A DNA stretch of 12,874 nt from CAZDXJ01 sp964509475 (lineage in GTDB: Bacteria > Pseudomonadota > Gammaproteobacteria > Methylococcales > Methylomonadaceae), in NCBI GenBank assembly GCA_964509475.1, contig CAZDXJ010000067.1, positions 1 to 12,874 of the forward strand. The letters are read 5' to 3'. The translations under genes were made by a program, and so were the position numbers. Below are positions 6,043 to 12,874 of the stretch, piece by piece (the first letter of the stretch is position 1; every line of letters begins with the position of its first letter). The notes beneath the pieces are model-generated. The model searched no databases, was not told where the DNA came from, and saw only the letters and a program-made list of their open reading frames with translations.

Positions 6043-8442
6043 CTACGCATCTCCATCCACATTTGCTTCATACAAATACTTCTGAAATCCAACAAAGACT
6101 TCCCTGATTTTTGCAGGATCGCCAAGCTCTGCAACTGCGTCATTCACATTGTGGTATCGCAGTTCAAGTAAACCGGATAGTTTCTCTGTTGCGAGTTCAG
6201 CAACTCCTTCCTTGATATAGTGAGCCAGTACAAAATCAATAAATTCCTGGTGCTTGTAATCATAATGGGAGAATATTCCCCCCTTATGAACATCTACACG
6301 CTCATGCCGGGAAATTGGTGATGATGCAAATGCAACAAATGCCAGAACGTCATACACATCGCTGTCTTTGGCATCGACAATGGCTTTCATTTCCTCAAGC
6401 TGTGCCATGCCATAGCCCTTTTCTTCAAGCTGATCCAGCAGCTTCTGGCGCGTATCCGGCTGACTCCAGATTTGCCGCAATTCGTCTTCATTGCGGAACA
6501 GTTCGGGCAACTCGCCAAACAGCTGCTCAACAAACTGCATGGCCGACAACGGCTTGCCATCCGCCCCCCAAAAACTGGTGGCCGTCATACTCTGGATCGT
6601 ACGCAGCTTGCCATCGGCCAGCTTGATTTTGATTTTCCTGTTGTTTTCACAAACACAGGCAGATTCACCACACACGGGACATACATCAGGCGGCTCTTTT
6701 TCACAGACACAGGGCAACTGACCGCAAACCTGACACGGCCCCGGCGGATGGATAATACAAGTACAGGGACTCTTGCCGCAGCGGGAGCAGGGTTCCGGCT
6801 CCAATGGTTCGCCGTCCCATTCCGGGTCATTGAATAACTCATAGGCTTTGACAAAGTCATAGATCGTAAAATAATCCTTGCCATCAAACAAGCGCGTGCC
6901 ACGACCGATTATCTGCTTGAACTCAATCATGGAATTGACCGGGCGCATCAAAATGATATTTCGGATATTGCGGGCATCCACGCCGGTGGAGAGTTTTTGC
7001 GAGGTGGTCAGAATGGTGGGAATCGTCTTTTCATTATCCTGAAAAATGCGCAAAAAGCGTTCGCCTTCTGAACCATCATTGGCTGTCACCCGAACACAGT
7101 AATTGGGGTCCTGGCTACGCTTGACCTGATTGATTAAATCCCGCACCGCCAGGGCATGTTCCTGGGTAGCACAGAAGACCAGCGTTTTTTCCTGCTGGTT
7201 GATCATCTCCATAAACAGCTTGACGCGGTATTGCTCACGCTCACGGATTTCGATAACACGATTGAAGTCATCTTCGGTATAGCGTTTATCCGTCTCGATT
7301 TCGCCCTCGATCACCTGATCGTCCGGCGTATAAACATAGTCATCCAGCGTGGTGGCAATCTGTTTCACCTTAAACGGTGTCAGGAAGCCATCGTTAATGC
7401 CTTCTTTCAGGGAATAGATATAAACCGGCTCACCGAAATAAGCATAGGTATCCGCATTGTGTTTGCGCCTGGGTGTTGCGGTCAGGCCGAGCTGTACCGC
7501 CGGTGAGAAATAGTCCAGAATCCCGCGCCAGTTACTCTCATCGTTGGCCCCACCGCGATGACACTCATCAATCACGATAAAATCAAAAAAATCCGCTGGA
7601 TACTCACCAAAGCTGGGAAGCGGGTTGCCTTCCTTGTCACGGCCCGACATAAAGGTCTGGAAAATGGTAAAGAAGATACTGCCATTTTTGGGCACACGGC
7701 CTTTTTTTCGAATAATCTCCGGGTCGATACGCACCAGCGCATCCTCAGGAAAAGCGGAAAAACTGTTGTAAGCCTGATCTGCCAGAATATTACGGTCCGC
7801 CAGGAACAGAATACGCGGGCGGCGTGTCGGTTCGCCAGTCAGATTCCAGCGACTATGAAACAGCTTCCAGGCAATTTGAAAAGCAATGGCGGTTTTACCC
7901 GTACCGGTCGCCAATGTCAGCAGAATCCGGTTTTTACCCTCAGCAATCGCCTCCAGCGTTTTATTGATGGCATTGTGCTGATAATAACGCGGCTGCCAGA
8001 AGCCGCCTTTGTCTTCAAACGGCACCTCACCAAAGCGCTCCCGCCAGTCACTTTGTTCGGAAAAAGTCTGCGCCCATAACTCATCGGGCGTCGGGTAATG
8101 CTCGATATGGGCTTCCTTGCCGGTGCGCCTGTCGATTTGATAGATGCCGACCCCATTGGTGGAATAAGCAAAACGTATTTGCAAACGCGCCGCATAACGC
8201 TTGGCCTGGGCAACGCCTTCGGTATCCGGCTTATCTTTCCTTTTCGCCTCGATAACGCCCAGCTTCTGTCCCTTGTAAAACAACACATAATCGGCAATAT
8301 CCTGCCTTCCCCGCTTACCTGCGCCCAGCAACCGCCCCGGCGCAATCACCTCTCGCCGCACCCGGCTACCGGCCACCACACCCCAACCGGCGGCTTTCAG
8401 CGCAGGGTCAATCAGTTCTGCTCTGGTTTCGGCTTCGTTCAT
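6043..8442 (-). CDS. hsdR: Type I restriction endonuclease subunit R (HsdR, EcoEI-like)
   Basis: The motor and nuclease subunit of a type I restriction enzyme; with HsdM and HsdS it translocates and cuts unmodified DNA. The 799-residue length fits the EcoEI-type family. The N-terminal nuclease is seen in DIADYVLFYKGQ and GVIEAKRK (E65-A-K67 of the PD-ExK site). The helicase follows: Walker A TGTGKT (179-184), DECH (292-295), TATP (321-324) and QIIGRGTR (510-517). Residues 552-598 hold three CxxCGxxxCxC units 18 residues apart, likely zinc knuckles. The C-terminal part, ending VGFQKYLYEAN, is the domain that docks on the methylase. The gene starts 69 nt after the PIN gene with a modest ribosome binding site (GGAC). 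Confidence 0.94.
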   Translation of the reverse strand: MNEAETRAELIDPALKAAGWGVVAGSRVRREVIAPGRLLGAGKRGRQDIADYVLFYKGQKLGVIEAKRKDKPDTEGVAQAKRYAARLQIRFAYSTNGVGIYQIDRRTGKEAHIEHYPTPDELWAQTFSEQSDWRERFGEVPFEDKGGFWQPRYYQHNAINKTLEAIAEGKNRILLTLATGTGKTAIAFQIAWKLFHSRWNLTGEPTRRPRILFLADRNILADQAYNSFSAFPEDALVRIDPEIIRKKGRVPKNGSIFFTIFQTFMSGRDKEGNPLPSFGEYPADFFDFIVIDECHRGGANDESNWRGILDYFSPAVQLGLTATPRRKHNADTYAYFGEPVYIYSLKEGINDGFLTPFKVKQIATTLDDYVYTPDDQVIEGEIETDKRYTEDDFNRVIEIREREQYRVKLFMEMINQQEKTLVFCATQEHALAVRDLINQVKRSQDPNYCVRVTANDGSEGERFLRIFQDNEKTIPTILTTSQKLSTGVDARNIRNIILMRPVNSMIEFKQIIGRGTRLFDGKDYFTIYDFVKAYELFNDPEWDGEPLEPEPCSRCGKSPCTCIIHPPGPCQVCGQLPCVCEKEPPDVCPVCGESACVCENNRKIKIKLADGKLRTIQSMTATSFWGADGKPLSAMQFVEQLFGELPELFRNEDELRQIWSQPDTRQKLLDQLEEKGYGMAQLEEMKAIVDAKDSDVYDVLAFVAFASSPISRHERVDVHKGGIFSHYDYKHQEFIDFVLAHYIKEGVAELATEKLSGLLELRYHNVNDAVAELGDPAKIREVFVGFQKYLYEANVDGDA

Positions 8443-8461
8443 GCAATATTGTCCGGTTTTC

Positions 8462-8469
8462 TATGTAAC
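8462..8469 (-). promoter_or_regulatory. Single GTTACATA half-site ahead of hsdR
   Basis: The minus-strand octamer GTTACATA lies 20-27 bases before the hsdR ATG, in the 69-nt gap after the PIN gene. It is identical to plus-strand 10215-10222 in the operator cluster of the XRE-ImmA gene. No convincing second arm is found at the 22-24 bp spacing seen there. One octamer match in a window this size can occur by chance, so a link in regulation is only suggested. Confidence 0.2.
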
Positions 8470-8511
8470 ATTCAGCCCATCAATCAAAATCCATACAAAA
8501 ACAAGGCTAAA

Positions 8512-8994
8512 TCAACAAAATACCGCTCCACTATTTTTAATCAATTCAATAAACGAGATGCAATCGACCCGAACTTCTTCAAGCTCACAAACGGCAGGAA
8601 TTTTATACCTTGCCATATTTTTTGGGAGAGTGAACTGACGCCTTTCATCTGAGACCAAAATTTTGCCATTGACTTTAGCAATAGCGATAATCAGAATATC
8701 ATTCTCTCCAACACCATCACCATGGTAATTGTCTTCAATAACACCAAGAATTTGTTTAATAGCCAAAGCCTGCTGTAAAGCGTCATTTGTTAAAGATTGG
8801 ACGGCAATCGGGTGTTTTTGTAACCAGTCCCCACAATCAGGAGATTTGTGCACAACCTCTTGTAGCGCAATCTTTGAGATAGAAAATTTTCCACAGGCTA
8901 TCTGATTGGACATCCATGTCCACATTGGGGGGAAATTTTCAATAGGATAATTATCCCAAGCATAAATTATGGAAGAAGCATCAAAAATGTGCAT
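8512..8994 (-). CDS. DUF4411 family PIN-like protein, probable toxin
   Basis: A 160-residue protein of the DUF4411 family, which has a PIN-like nuclease fold and is typically encoded next to XRE/ImmA-IrrE genes. The likely metal-binding acids are D5 in MHIFDASS, E46 in KIALQEVV, D99 in GENDILII and D116 in LVSDERR; the early AWDNYPIENFPPMW block is characteristic of the family. PIN toxins usually cut RNA, so this is the probable toxin of a two-gene module; the target is unknown. Its ATG lies inside the end of the upstream gene (14-nt overlap), which links their translation. All four acidic positions are intact, so no inactivation is visible. Confidence 0.8.
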   Translation of the reverse strand: MHIFDASSIIYAWDNYPIENFPPMWTWMSNQIACGKFSISKIALQEVVHKSPDCGDWLQKHPIAVQSLTNDALQQALAIKQILGVIEDNYHGDGVGENDILIIAIAKVNGKILVSDERRQFTLPKNMARYKIPAVCELEEVRVDCISFIELIKNSGAVFC

Positions 8995-10147
8995 GTATTT
9001 CTTCCAGCTTGTGAATGTCTTTTATTTTAAGATTGTCAAGATACGTGCTGGCTTTTGCTAACGAAATCTGTTGATTATGCAAAGCATCCAACACCGTACG
9101 AACAAAGGGCTCACCAAACATCCTGACAGGTTCTTTGAAACGATATTTTCGAGTCCCTCGCCCTTCTCGTTCAACAGAAGGAATCGACTGTTTATATTCC
9201 CGATAATTTTGATAATACGCTTTCTCGATTTTTCCCTCATCAAGAAGCCGGCGCAGAATAACTTCAGGACTTACACACCAAAGACGACTATAACGCTTCA
9301 AATAATTATCGTAAGCAGCCACATCATTCATAGGAAAATCAGCAAGATCAACCTGATACAGAAAATTGTCTGGTACAAGAACATGGCCTGCCAGTTCATT
9401 TGCCACTTTCTCTTTGCCTTGATAACGGTTTAAATCTTCATCATCATCAATAAAACTGTCCCGATGCAATAGCAAATGAGCCAATTCATGCATTAACGTA
9501 AATGCCTGTGGGCCGTCAGTATTTTGTTTCTTAATGGCAATAATCGGATAATGCTCAAAATAGAGAGAAAAGCCACGGACAGGATTGGTCCTGGCTATTT
9601 GCCACCGACCAGTATAGCCATTGCTGACAAAGACCATAATTCCTTTATCCTCGACTGCACGGCGCAACTGCAAAAAGTCAACCCCCTCAACCAGACCCAG
9701 CCATTTTCTGACAATGCTGGCTACCTGCTTGATATTATCAATACCCGGATCAAGATTATCCGGATACCACGTTTTGGCAACATCTCCACCCAGATTTTCC
9801 AACAGACCAATATAAACCTGGCGCTGCCGCTCTATCCTTTCCACCAGCGTTTTTAATTTTACAGAAAGCTCTGGCTTCTGATTACTGATAGTCCGAAACT
9901 GGGCAGAATGAATTTTTACTTCATTGACCGGCTTATGCTCAAGAAAAAAAAGCAATCCCCGATTAAAGTAATCAGCCAACTTTTGTAATTGGTTAACAGT
10001 CAGCGCATCTTTTCCCTGCACCGTCCGCTCTAGCGCAGCCCGTGAAATGCCGACCGCTTTAGCCAATTGCTCAACAGAAACCTCATGCTCTTTACAGCAC
10101 CACAGGATTCGTTGCGGGTTGATCGCGTGTATCTTTTCCATAAGCAT
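8981..10147 (-). CDS. XRE-type regulator fused to ImmA/IrrE metallopeptidase, probable antitoxin
   Basis: A 388-residue two-domain protein. Residues about 10-65 form a Cro/C1-type helix-turn-helix (SVEQLAKAVGISRAALERTVQGKDALT). Residues about 140-270 form an ImmA/IrrE zinc peptidase domain, with HELAH (220-224) and E251 in ANELAGHVLVP as the expected ligands. A basic linker and C-terminal helices follow. Such proteins bind their own promoter and pair with DUF4411 genes, so the likely role is antitoxin and autorepressor. The intact peptidase site suggests that it, or a partner, is controlled by cleavage. Two starts are possible: ATG at 10147, or ATG at 10141 giving MEKIHAINPQ. It has its own 142-nt upstream region with tandem palindromes. 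Confidence 0.85.
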   Translation of the reverse strand: MLMEKIHAINPQRILWCCKEHEVSVEQLAKAVGISRAALERTVQGKDALTVNQLQKLADYFNRGLLFFLEHKPVNEVKIHSAQFRTISNQKPELSVKLKTLVERIERQRQVYIGLLENLGGDVAKTWYPDNLDPGIDNIKQVASIVRKWLGLVEGVDFLQLRRAVEDKGIMVFVSNGYTGRWQIARTNPVRGFSLYFEHYPIIAIKKQNTDGPQAFTLMHELAHLLLHRDSFIDDDEDLNRYQGKEKVANELAGHVLVPDNFLYQVDLADFPMNDVAAYDNYLKRYSRLWCVSPEVILRRLLDEGKIEKAYYQNYREYKQSIPSVEREGRGTRKYRFKEPVRMFGEPFVRTVLDALHNQQISLAKASTYLDNLKIKDIHKLEEIHAHF

Positions 10148-10176
10148 AATCTTAACAGAAACCTGGCTCTATTTCG

Positions 10177-10239
10177 TTACACATCACCCCATATGTAAGG
10201 GAAACAGCTAAACCGTTACATATGGATTTCTGTATGTAA
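10177..10239. promoter_or_regulatory. Tandem palindromic operator cluster upstream of the XRE-ImmA gene
   Basis: Four related half-sites alternate in direction: TTACACAT (10177-10184), ATATGTAA (10191-10198), TTACATAT (10216-10223) and GTATGTAA (10232-10239). They form two palindromes, site A (22 bp, 6-bp centre) and site B (24 bp, 8-bp centre), each with seven of eight arm positions matching. The inner pair also forms an exact 10-bp inverted repeat, CCATATGTAA (10189-10198) with TTACATATGG (10216-10225). The cluster begins about 30 bp before the XRE-ImmA start, where an autorepressor would bind. No convincing -35/-10 pair could be chosen within it. Confidence 0.6.
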
Positions 10240-10289
10240 AGATAGCGCATAAACCTTGGCTATAAAAGTCTGTAACCGTCCTGATTTGT

Positions 10290-11531
10290 TCACACACCCG
10301 GTTGTTGATGATTCTCAGATGTCAATTCGCCAGAGAAGGCTTTTTGTAGCAGGGATTGTTTGAGTTCTTTTAGTGAATACAATTTTTGTTGATATACAAA
10401 TTCGAGTTTTTTTGTTTCTTCCAAAATAGATTGCAGCTTTCCCACAATTAAATTTTGTTCATATAAGGATGGCAACGGTATAGTAATCTTTTTCAAAAGA
10501 CTGGCCTTAATTCCCTTAGCAGTTGCACCAGTTCCTTTTTCATGAATTCTATTTTGAAGTAACGCAGATCTTAATACAAAAGAAAGGTAGGCTGGTTCTA
10601 TTACATCTCGTTCAGCCTGCATGGTGATGATTCGTTGAGCGAATACAACCTTCTCATCAGTATCTAACTGGCAAACCAATCCCAAAGGTGCTTCCGTAGT
10701 AAAAAGTACGTCACCTTTTTTTGGTATGCCACGCGTCATCCAATTATCATAGGTATCAGGATCCACGAATTCTTCTGGTTCACGTTGCAGGTATCCCATT
10801 CTTACATTTTTAGCTGTTATAAGCCGAAGTCCTGAATCAGTCTTTTTCGGCGTTTTTCCACGATAATCGATAAACTTGATATGATCTTCAAGAGCCACCT
10901 CATTCCATTTCTCGCCAGGCTTAGCAAAAACCTCATTCAAATAACTTTCAAACAACTCACGGGCATTGGCGAGGTTTTTTTCGGTATTAGCTATCGCGGT
11001 ATCGATCCCGGCAAAGGCCTCATCGAGAATGGCGACGATGCGTTTTTGTTCTTCAAGGCTTGGCAATGGTACTTCGATCTTTTTATATTCTTTTAATTGA
11101 AGATTCCTGATACCTGTTGAGTGTTTTTGCATGCTCTCTGTTTTGCCAGAGAGATATAAGAAATGCAGATAACGATGCAAATATAAAAAATCTAACTCTT
11201 CTTTATTACGAACACGAATTATTGATGTGAAGTTACTAAAAGAAAATTCCCCTTCATTTTTCTCAAAAGGAATAACTCGACCAACTGGTTGCTTCGGACC
11301 ACCACCTGATTTTTCTAAAATCAAATCACCATATTCCAACTTTCTTGATGAATACTGCTTACTTTCTACATCAAGATATGCAATATCTGAATCATCTAAT
11401 TGACCATTTTTTGTGAAATTCGTATTCCGAATAACTCCAATATGAATAAATGGCTCTTTTTTTCCTTTCCATAAACCGTTTTTGAAATCACATAGTTCAT
11501 CGAGCGTTTTAGAGTGCCATTTCATGCTCAC
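10290..11531 (-). CDS. hsdS: Type I restriction-modification specificity subunit S (HsdS)
   Basis: The DNA-recognition subunit shared by the methylase and the restriction complex. The 413 residues show the usual two-fold layout: first target recognition domain about 5-155; central helical repeat 156-203 starting PLPSLEEQKRIVAILDEAF; second recognition domain about 208-350; and C-terminal helical repeat from 352 starting PLPSLYEQ and ending AFSGELT. The two recognition domains are clearly more AT-rich than the central repeat, as expected for exchanged specificity modules. Two starts are possible: GTG at 11531, overlapping the hsdM stop as GTGA and preceded by GGGGGA at good spacing, or ATG at 11525. 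The target sequence cannot be read from the protein by eye. Confidence 0.93.
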   Translation of the reverse strand: MSMKWHSKTLDELCDFKNGLWKGKKEPFIHIGVIRNTNFTKNGQLDDSDIAYLDVESKQYSSRKLEYGDLILEKSGGGPKQPVGRVIPFEKNEGEFSFSNFTSIIRVRNKEELDFLYLHRYLHFLYLSGKTESMQKHSTGIRNLQLKEYKKIEVPLPSLEEQKRIVAILDEAFAGIDTAIANTEKNLANARELFESYLNEVFAKPGEKWNEVALEDHIKFIDYRGKTPKKTDSGLRLITAKNVRMGYLQREPEEFVDPDTYDNWMTRGIPKKGDVLFTTEAPLGLVCQLDTDEKVVFAQRIITMQAERDVIEPAYLSFVLRSALLQNRIHEKGTGATAKGIKASLLKKITIPLPSLYEQNLIVGKLQSILEETKKLEFVYQQKLYSLKELKQSLLQKAFSGELTSENHQQPGV

Positions 11532-12874
11532 AACATCCCCCGAATCCCTTCCAGAATTTCAACACTCTCGGCATCCAGCTTTTGAATCTCGTTGATAATC
11601 ACTTCCGGGTCGCGCAGCGGCGCTTCTTCCGCTTTGTTGGGGTTTTTGACCGACAGGTCAAAGCTTTGCTGATCAATATCGTCACTATTGATTGTCCAGG
11701 ATTTGTCTGAACCGGCAAAGCTCGCTTGCAGTTCGACAAATTCTTTCAAATCATCGTCATTCAATGGATTGGTCTTGCCCAGACTGCGGCCGGGATCAAG
11801 CTGGTAGTACCAGATTTTTCGGGTGGGTGCGCCTTTTTCAAAAAACAGCACCACGGTTTTGACACCGGCGCCGAGGAAGGTGCCGCCGGGACAGTCTAAA
11901 ATAGTGTGCAGATTGCAGCTTTCCAGCAGTTCCTGCCGCAGGGCTTTGGAGGCGTTGTCGGAATTGGACAGAAAGGTATTTTTAATCACCACCGCGGCGC
12001 GGCCACCGGCCTTTAGGTTTTTGATAAAGTGCTGCAAGAACAGAAAGGCGGTTTCGCCGGTTTTTATCGGGAAGTTCTGCTGGACTTCCTTGCGCTCTTT
12101 ACCACCAAAAGGCGGATTGGCCAGGATGACATCATAGCGGTCTTTTTCCTGAATATCGCCGAGGTTCTCGGCCAGGGTGTTGGTGTGAATAATATTCGGT
12201 GCTTCGATGCCATGCAGAATCATGTTCATGATGGCAATCACATAGGCCAGACTTTTCTTTTCCTTACCGAAAAAGGTTTTGTTTTGCAGGATTTGCAACT
12301 GACTGGTGGTCAGTTCGCCCTGCCTTAAGTAATCATAGGCTTCACATAAAAACCCGGCAGAGCCGCAGGCGCCATCGTAAATCCGTTCGCCAATCCGGGG
12401 CTTGATGACCTGAATCATGGCGCGAATCAGTGGCCGGGGCGTGTAATACTCGCCGCCATTGCGTCCGGCATTGCCCATATTCCTGATTTTGGCTTCGTAA
12501 AGATGGGAAAGCTCGTGCTTTTCCTTTTGCGAACGAAAACGCAGTTGATCGATGTATTCCAGCGCTTCTCGCAATGAATAGCCGCTGGTGAATTTGTTTT
12601 TGATTTCGCCGAAAATTTCACCAATCTTGTATTCGATGGTATCCGGCCCGCTGGCTCGTTGCTTAAAGTCATGCAGATAGGGAAACAGCTCGCCATTCAC
12701 ATAGGCAATCAGGTCATCACCGGTCAGGGCGTTATTGTGGTCGAGTTTCCCTTCTGGTGTTTTCGGCGCAGCCCAGGCCGACCAGCGGTGCTCTTCGTCA
12801 ATAATGGCTTCATAACGCTGTCCTTTCAGCTCGGCCTGCATGGCCTTTTCCTGCTCCAGATCATCCAGATATTT
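11528..12874 (-). CDS. hsdM: Type I restriction-modification methylase subunit M (HsdM), 5' end beyond window
   Basis: The N6-adenine methyltransferase subunit; with HsdS it protects host sites, and with HsdR it forms the restriction complex. The frame stays open to the window edge: the 11 codons before the ATG at 12841 encode KYLDDLEQEKA, typical HsdM N-terminal sequence, so that ATG is internal and the gene is cut by the window. About 448 residues are visible, so some tens of N-terminal residues are missing. The SAM motif is YDGACGSAGFL (about residue 166-176 of the visible part) and the catalytic motif is NPPF (253-256), an intact gamma-type N6-adenine methyltransferase order. The stop overlaps the hsdS GTG by four bases. 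Confidence 0.95.
   Translation of the reverse strand, partial: KYLDDLEQEKAMQAELKGQRYEAIIDEEHRWSAWAAPKTPEGKLDHNNALTGDDLIAYVNGELFPYLHDFKQRASGPDTIEYKIGEIFGEIKNKFTSGYSLREALEYIDQLRFRSQKEKHELSHLYEAKIRNMGNAGRNGGEYYTPRPLIRAMIQVIKPRIGERIYDGACGSAGFLCEAYDYLRQGELTTSQLQILQNKTFFGKEKKSLAYVIAIMNMILHGIEAPNIIHTNTLAENLGDIQEKDRYDVILANPPFGGKERKEVQQNFPIKTGETAFLFLQHFIKNLKAGGRAAVVIKNTFLSNSDNASKALRQELLESCNLHTILDCPGGTFLGAGVKTVVLFFEKGAPTRKIWYYQLDPGRSLGKTNPLNDDDLKEFVELQASFAGSDKSWTINSDDIDQQSFDLSVKNPNKAEEAPLRDPEVIINEIQKLDAESVEILEGIRGML

Noticed and set aside
6649..6789. Cysteine-rich segment of hsdR as a DNA tandem repeat
   Set aside because: The periodicity is at protein level (18 residues); the nucleotide units are too divergent to call a DNA repeat.
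7558..8652. Long plus-strand open frames (7558-8079 and 8098-8652) opposite hsdR and the PIN gene
   Set aside because: They lie antisense to strongly supported hsdR motifs and show no recognisable domain; low stop density follows from hsdR codon use.
5900..12874. CRISPR array, integrase or tRNA attachment site bounding the restriction locus
   Set aside because: No repeat-spacer pattern, recombinase gene or tRNA-like sequence was found, and the right boundary lies outside the window.

Overview
The window reads as chromosomal DNA of a gammaproteobacterium. The support is the gene set: ubiquinone-type UbiA, fused HldE for LPS heptose, and an arsC-wrbA-DUF2069-hda run that I know from gammaproteobacteria. 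Short palindromic repeats at 44-145 and 2615-2637 resemble dispersed repeats I associate with pseudomonads and gammaproteobacterial methanotrophs (Methylococcales). That finer placement is a weak inference. No tRNA, rRNA, CRISPR array or insertion sequence was found.

Region 1 (1-2529) is housekeeping on the minus strand. hldE (LPS heptose precursor synthesis) runs into ubiA (ubiquinone prenylation) through a one-base TAATG overlap. A palindrome-rich repeat block lies beyond the end of ubiA. Region 2 (2530-2669) is a divergent control region with a 10-bp inverted repeat around a TATAAT box, and a REP-like hairpin. Region 3 (2670-5616) is a compact plus-strand operon: arsC-type reductase, WrbA-like flavodoxin quinone reductase, DUF2069 membrane protein, hda (regulator of DnaA) and a PanE-type ketopantoate reductase. 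Spacings run from 6 nt apart to 11 nt overlapping. A small four-cysteine DUF1289-like protein follows at 5697-5900.

Region 4 (about 5965-12874) is an accessory defence locus, all on the minus strand. In transcription order it holds hsdM (5' end outside the window), hsdS, an XRE/ImmA-IrrE metallopeptidase gene, a DUF4411 PIN-like gene and hsdR. HsdM and HsdS would methylate the host's recognition sites, and HsdR adds ATP-dependent translocation and cleavage of unmodified DNA. The two genes between hsdS and hsdR look like a toxin-antitoxin pair: DUF4411 is the probable RNase toxin and the XRE-ImmA protein the probable antitoxin and regulator.

The most notable points are in region 4. The toxin-antitoxin pair sits inside the restriction operon. 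The 142-bp gap ahead of it contains two tandem palindromes built from four TTACATAT-like half-sites, and one exact GTTACATA copy also lies just upstream of hsdR. HsdR carries three CxxCGxxxCxC knuckles. Directly after the hsdR stop, 25 sense codons in the same frame look like the tail of another gene, which may mark the island junction.
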